From the NCBI RefSeq assembly GCF_051020765.1, contig NC_134933.1:16837461-16901460 (forward strand): a stretch of 64,000 bases of DNA, written 5' to 3'. This DNA is from Lasioglossum baleicum (taxonomy: Eukaryota; Arthropoda; Insecta; Hymenoptera; Halictidae). Below the pieces are notes generated by a model. That model searched no databases, had not been told where the DNA came from, and saw only the letters and a list, made by a program, of their open reading frames with translations. Numbering within the stretch: the first letter of the stretch is position 1; each line of letters begins with the position of its first letter. Below are positions 59,784-64,000 of the stretch, one piece after another. The position numbers were made by a program, and so were the translations under genes.

Positions 59784-59863
59784 AGGTTTTGGCACGATGA
59801 ATCATCGATAGGCTCGAGAACGATGTAGACGAGGTTCGCGACCAAAAAGAAGCCCGTGATCAT
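59784..59863 (-). CDS. Candidate signal-peptide first exon (possible alternative Wnt6 start)
   Basis: The minus-strand ATG at 59863 has A at -3 and starts MITGFFLVANLVYIVL followed by EPIDDSSCQN. This is a basic signal-peptide or anchor profile of 26 codons plus two bases, ending at a strong donor CT|GTGAGA. Without splicing the frame stops one codon later. The two-base overhang is the phase Wnt6 exon 2 needs (CT plus G gives Leu, then TVGNQLVMDP). A TATAAA lies about 190 nt upstream. It could equally be the first exon of an unseen gene, or chance; the phase fits one time in three at random. Confidence 0.3.
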
Positions 59864-60052
59864 GCTACGAGACGGGACGGGAGACGGAACAACGAGACGG
59901 ATAGGAAAGGAAAGGCTAGGGGGCGGTTGTATTTCGTCGAAGAAACTACGCGACGTCGTCGTCGTGGTCGTGGTCGTGGTCCTGCTCGTGGTCGTCCATT
60001 CCACGAGATATCGACCGAAAGAGGGAAGCGATCGTGTCTTGTAAGCCGCGAG

Positions 60053-60058
60053 TTTATA
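60053..60058 (-). promoter_or_regulatory. TATA box candidate upstream of the 59.8-kb exon
   Basis: The minus strand reads GGCCTATAAACTCGCGG, with GC-rich flanks around TATAAA. It would place transcription start near 60025 and give a leader of about 160 nt before the ATG at 59863. Confidence 0.35.
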
Positions 60059-61135
60059 GGCCACGGCCTAACAACGACCCGTTCCTTATGATGCGCTCGT
60101 GTTTCCCGCTCGATCCGTTTCGTTGTACCTCTCGAACGGCTGTTCGATTTATTGCACTTAGAGCTGCCCCCTCGCGTGGCAAATCAACCACCGCCATCGC
60201 CATCACCACCAACCACCCAACGATAATACCACCTCCATCGTCACGCGGAAGCGCGAGTATAAGAGGACTCGCGCATATCCGAGAATAGCGGAGAAACCAC
60301 GAGGTTGGATCTCGCCGAGTCGAGGCGAGGTAGGCCTCCGAGATCCACTAAATGTTCGGGACGTGTCTCGAGCGCATCAAAAGCAGACCTGGCCGCAGGC
60401 CGGCGTTATAATTTCAGGCGGTTTCAGGGAGGTCCGATGCCGGAGGGCCAACCGAGACCAGTTCAATGAAGTCATCAGCTAGTCGAGGCCGGGGTGCTCT
60501 GTTATTATACCGTGGTACCGCGGCACCATCCTCGCTCCTTTCTTCCACGCAGCCGGTCCTCCCCGAACATATAGCCGACTCTCGCGTCCGCGGATTTTTC
60601 GCTTCTCGGCTCGTTGTTCCACGCCGATTCGAACGAATTATCGACTCGGAGAACATTGACGTTAGAACGTCTTCGCTTTCGTTAATTTCGTGCGCGGAAC
60701 TTGGAAAACCGGCGATAACGGGAACCGATAACGACCCGTTCGCTGGAACGAATACGTCGACCGAGAACTATGCGGAAGTAACGATTAGAGGACCGTAAAA
60801 CGATTGAAACCCGAGGGATACTCGAGTAAATAGAGGCAGGTTTCACGACAGGTTGGATAGCAACGTTGAAAGGGAGATAAGCTTCGAAGGGTACGCATAC
60901 TTCAACACGAACAGTGTACGTATACGTATACGCACAGCTAATCTCGAGACTGGCAATAAGGCCGCCGAGGGTTTCTTTTACAATCGGCCCGGGGGCCAAT
61001 TAGATCCAAAGTTCTTAATCCGTTTATCAGTCGAGCCACGGTGCACGAGCCTCTTTCATCGGAACGGATAAAAGAGCTTTCGAGTTCGGCCGGAGGAACG
61101 CCGAATCCGATCGTAACGAATGCCCCGTCCTCCGT

Positions 61136-61191
61136 GTATGTGTGTGTGTCTGTCTCACTCTCTCTCCCTCTGTGTGTGTGTGTGTGTGTGC
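61136..61191. repeat. Compound (TG)n-(CT)n-(TG)n microsatellite
   Basis: Two TG runs (61136-61149 and 61171-61191) flank a CT-rich stretch. Alternating purine-pyrimidine TG runs can form Z-DNA. Confidence 0.85.
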
Positions 61192-64000
61192 ACTCGAGAA
61201 TGCATTATGTATTAATCGAGTTTGCCGTCTTCCAGGGGGAGTCCGTAGCCCGACCAGACGATTCGTGAAAATTCGAACGCTTCGAAGCCGAGAGACGGCG
61301 ACTGGTCGTGTTGTAAATTGCGCGGGACTGTTCTTTATCGCGTGCGAGTGGAAACGAAGAAAAAGGAAGGATAGAGCGAGAGAGCGAGAGCGATAGAGAG
61401 GGAGAAAAGGGAGAAAGAGGGGAGGAGAGCCAGCAAGATTTCTCACTCGTGGGTAAAGACGGGTCCGGCTGTTGATAGAGGGTCCAGAGGAGGGCCACGG
61501 CCCACGGGGGCCTCCGGCATGGCATTCGTGTGGATATTAGAGCGATTGTCGTGCCTGATTCGGTACGGTCTTGAAATAAGGCCCCCGCGGGCTGACAGCG
61601 GCGAACGCTCCTCGTACAAAACCGGCTAACGGTGCCCACCCTCCGATTCTTCTGCACGAGATGCCCCACTGTCGACTTCTCTCCGACGCCTTCTAGAGTA
61701 CCCTAATCTTCCTCTCGAGTTAGTCGAGCCACTCCCGGCTTCTTTTCCTCGTTCGCGTTCGTTCCTTCCAGCTATTTCGCGACCGCAGCCCCGTGCGTCC
61801 TCCGCGAGAATTTCCTCCCCGAGAAACATTCCCGTTTGTTCGCTCGATTCGCGACGATTCTCATCGGCGAGGGCCCCGTCGATCGTTCGCCACGGAAAAA
61901 AGGGGGGAAGGCGAGAAGAGCGAAAGAGGCAGCTCCTTCCGCGATTCAAAGTCCTGCCCCGGAGGTCCGACCGTTGCTTCCTCTCTGTCTCTCCCTGTCC
62001 GTGGTCCATATCATCTTCCGAAGCCGACGGTACTGGTCGGCATCGTGTGAAGTCCAACCGAGCCATTATATCCCCCTTGGCCGCCTTCGTGGTGTATATA
62101 CCCATCGAGGCATCTTCGGTCACTGCGAGAAGGAAGAGGAGGGACGAGGTGGGTACGAGAGACACACCGGTGCGCGGTGCGGTGCGGAACGGCCCGTAGG
62201 GTGAGACGGAGAGGAGGCGAGGAGAAGCAATCCTTCTCTCTCCCCCTCTCTCTCTCTCTTTCTCTTTTTCCCTTTCACCCTCGTTCCCCTTCTTCACCCC
62301 CTTTTCCCTCGAACGCGCGGTCGGGGAACGGAAAAGAGATACGAGCAACGACGGGCCCGGAGGAGTGGCGGAGAAACGGAGGAGAACGGAGATAGAACAG
62401 CGAAGGAGAGAAGAAGGAGCACCGGGGGAAGAGAACAAGAGCAAGGAAGCGCGAGGTGAAAGATGCGAGAAGGAAAGTGCGTGCTGGATCGCGGAGCCGA
62501 GAGGTGTCGGGGCCCGCATTAAGGGGGCGGAACGCCTCGAAGGGGCCCCGAATTATGACGTCACGGACCGCACACGTCGCAATAAGGCGAGCCGAACACG
62601 AAAATGAATTGTTCGCCGTAGTACCGCGGCACGGGGACCGAGCGGCCACGCTGCCCCGTAGCCTGTAGCCCGTCCGACCAAGCACTTCTCGGCCCGGGCT
62701 ATCTCTATCCTTGAAATCGCGAGCGATAAAACGAACGTCGACTGTTGCGGAAGCCCGCCCGGACCGGGTCTGTTTCGTCGGGGAAGGAAATGCGGACGAA
62801 ACGAGCGAGACCGCGAACGATCGCACCCGGATTCTCGGTCTCACGGCGGACATTAACGAAGCGAAACGTGTGCTCAGCGGGTCGTGCCATTCTAGCGGAC
62901 AGAAGAATCATTCGGTTGATTATAAGATAATGCTGGCTGGGCCGATGGAAAAAAAAACGTGGTAAAAGAGTGACCGAGTCACGAGAGAAACGAACGAACG
63001 GTGTGGAGGGGAACTGCGAGAGAGAGGTTCCGAAGAAGGAGAAGGAAGAGGAGTGACAGGGAGAAAGCTCCACCTTTCGAAACGATCGCTAGATTCACGG
63101 AGGAAGCCGCAACGCGTGTGAAACAGGAGATCAACGACGTAGGAGGAGGAGAAGGATGAAGAGCAGGAGGCGGAGGCGATGGAGAGGAGGGGACGGGAGC
63201 AGCCAGAACGGTGAAATAGAAACCGAGTAAAATAGAAAGGATCCAGTGGGGATTGCCTTCATTCATGAAATCTTTTATCTCGATGGATTTCTACGGAAAT
63301 TGGTTCCCACAGGACCGAAGACAATGAGAAACATCTTTTACGACTGCGTCGTAACCATAGGTGGCCAGCTCATTGTGGGCTTTAAAAGTTGCATTACACG
63401 CCGCGTCCGAGCTCGCGCGAAAACAGCCTCGTCATAGGTGCCCGATTCCCTTTCGTCTCCTTTGTTTTTCTTCGTATCTATGATTCGGCTGTTTTGCGAC
63501 CCCTAGGCACCCGAGCAGGAAAGTGAGTTGTACCGCATTCCTCCGTGATCCTCCGAGAGCAGAGGGCCACAGAACAGCCTGTGCTCTCCATAGAAGCACG
63601 TCCGTTTCGCGCCGATTAACCAACGTCCCGAGACCGCCATCAGCCATCTTCGACGAGTTCCGAACACCGCGGTATCGCGTTGATACGCATACGCGATTAA
63701 TAGAAGCCCGGAGGAGCGCGAAAGCGCAAGAGCGCAGTTGCAATGGAGCGATTGCACGCCACCCGTAGAGGCGGTAGCGTGGGAACGGTCAAGCATCGTG
63801 GCCGGGACGAATCGCAGATTGGACCGATCCTGCGGATCCGGCCGATGCTCGCTGAAATAGAAACAACCCCGGAATTATAATCTTGGAAATTGCGGAAGCA
63901 ACGCGCGCTCGAGGTTCGGTTATTGTTGCGACCTTCGCCTCGCAGAGTCTTCTTTATTGGTCGACACTGTCAAACCGTAATGCTGGCGAGTTTATAGCGG

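Larger units (their letters stand above)
53123..64000. other. Region upstream of Wnt6 exon 1
   Basis: No certain gene. It contains TTC/TCC-rich repeats (53478-53640, 54270-54350), GA and CT runs (55040-55095, 56098-56134, 59280-59305), TG/CT repeats (61136-61191) and the candidate exon and TATA box at 59784-60058. The long frames on both strands (305 codons at 54538-55455, 297 codons at 61626-62519) are low-complexity Arg/Ser/Leu sequences and are rejected. Wnt10, expected beyond Wnt6 in the ancestral order, is not visible. Confidence 0.55.

Noticed and set aside
53123..64000. Wnt10 expected next to Wnt6
   Set aside because: I looked for RWNC, CHG(x)SGSC, WEWGGC-like and CCGRG signatures on both strands and found them only in Wnt1 and Wnt6. 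The signal-peptide-like exon at 59.8 kb has no accompanying Wnt10 exons at lower coordinates.

Overview
The window is eukaryotic, almost certainly insect, nuclear DNA. Two multi-exon Wnt genes with canonical GT/AG introns are the only protein genes I can support. Both proteins match insect Wnt1 and Wnt6 through the diagnostic cysteine pattern. The very CpG-rich sequence, the abundant (GA)n tracts and the short mariner-like and TTAA-flanked (piggyBac-like) elements fit a hymenopteran such as a bee best. That taxon call is inference from composition and cannot be settled here.

Layout. 1-279 is a TTAA-type non-autonomous transposon carrying a nested mariner-like MITE. 284-7600 is gene-free DNA upstream of Wnt1, including about 1.5 kb of strongly purine-biased sequence (4880-6370). 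7601-18953 (+) is Wnt1 (wingless): four coding exons, 398 residues, with a 3' UTR to about 20.0 kb. 20.03-33.23 kb is intergenic and holds a decayed mariner-type transposase and two more TTAA elements. 33277-53122 (-) is Wnt6: five coding exons, 356 residues. 53.1-64 kb is upstream of Wnt6 and contains a candidate TATA-driven signal-peptide exon at 59784-59863 (-), which is in phase to splice to Wnt6 exon 2.

The two genes belong to the ancient Wnt9-Wnt1-Wnt6-Wnt10 cluster. Here they lie tail to tail about 14 kb apart, whereas wg and Wnt6 of Drosophila are read in the same direction. I found no Wnt9 or Wnt10 exons. Both products are secreted, lipid-modified morphogens that would act through Frizzled and LRP receptors, so the long non-coding stretches probably hold developmental enhancers, but I could not identify individual ones by eye.

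Much of what stands out from the GC-rich background is transposon-derived. The AT-rich patches at 1-300, 17.6-18.2 kb, 31.7-31.9 kb and 48.8-49.4 kb each contain, or largely coincide with, an inverted-repeat element. Splice sites were read by eye and checked for phase. No transcript evidence was available.
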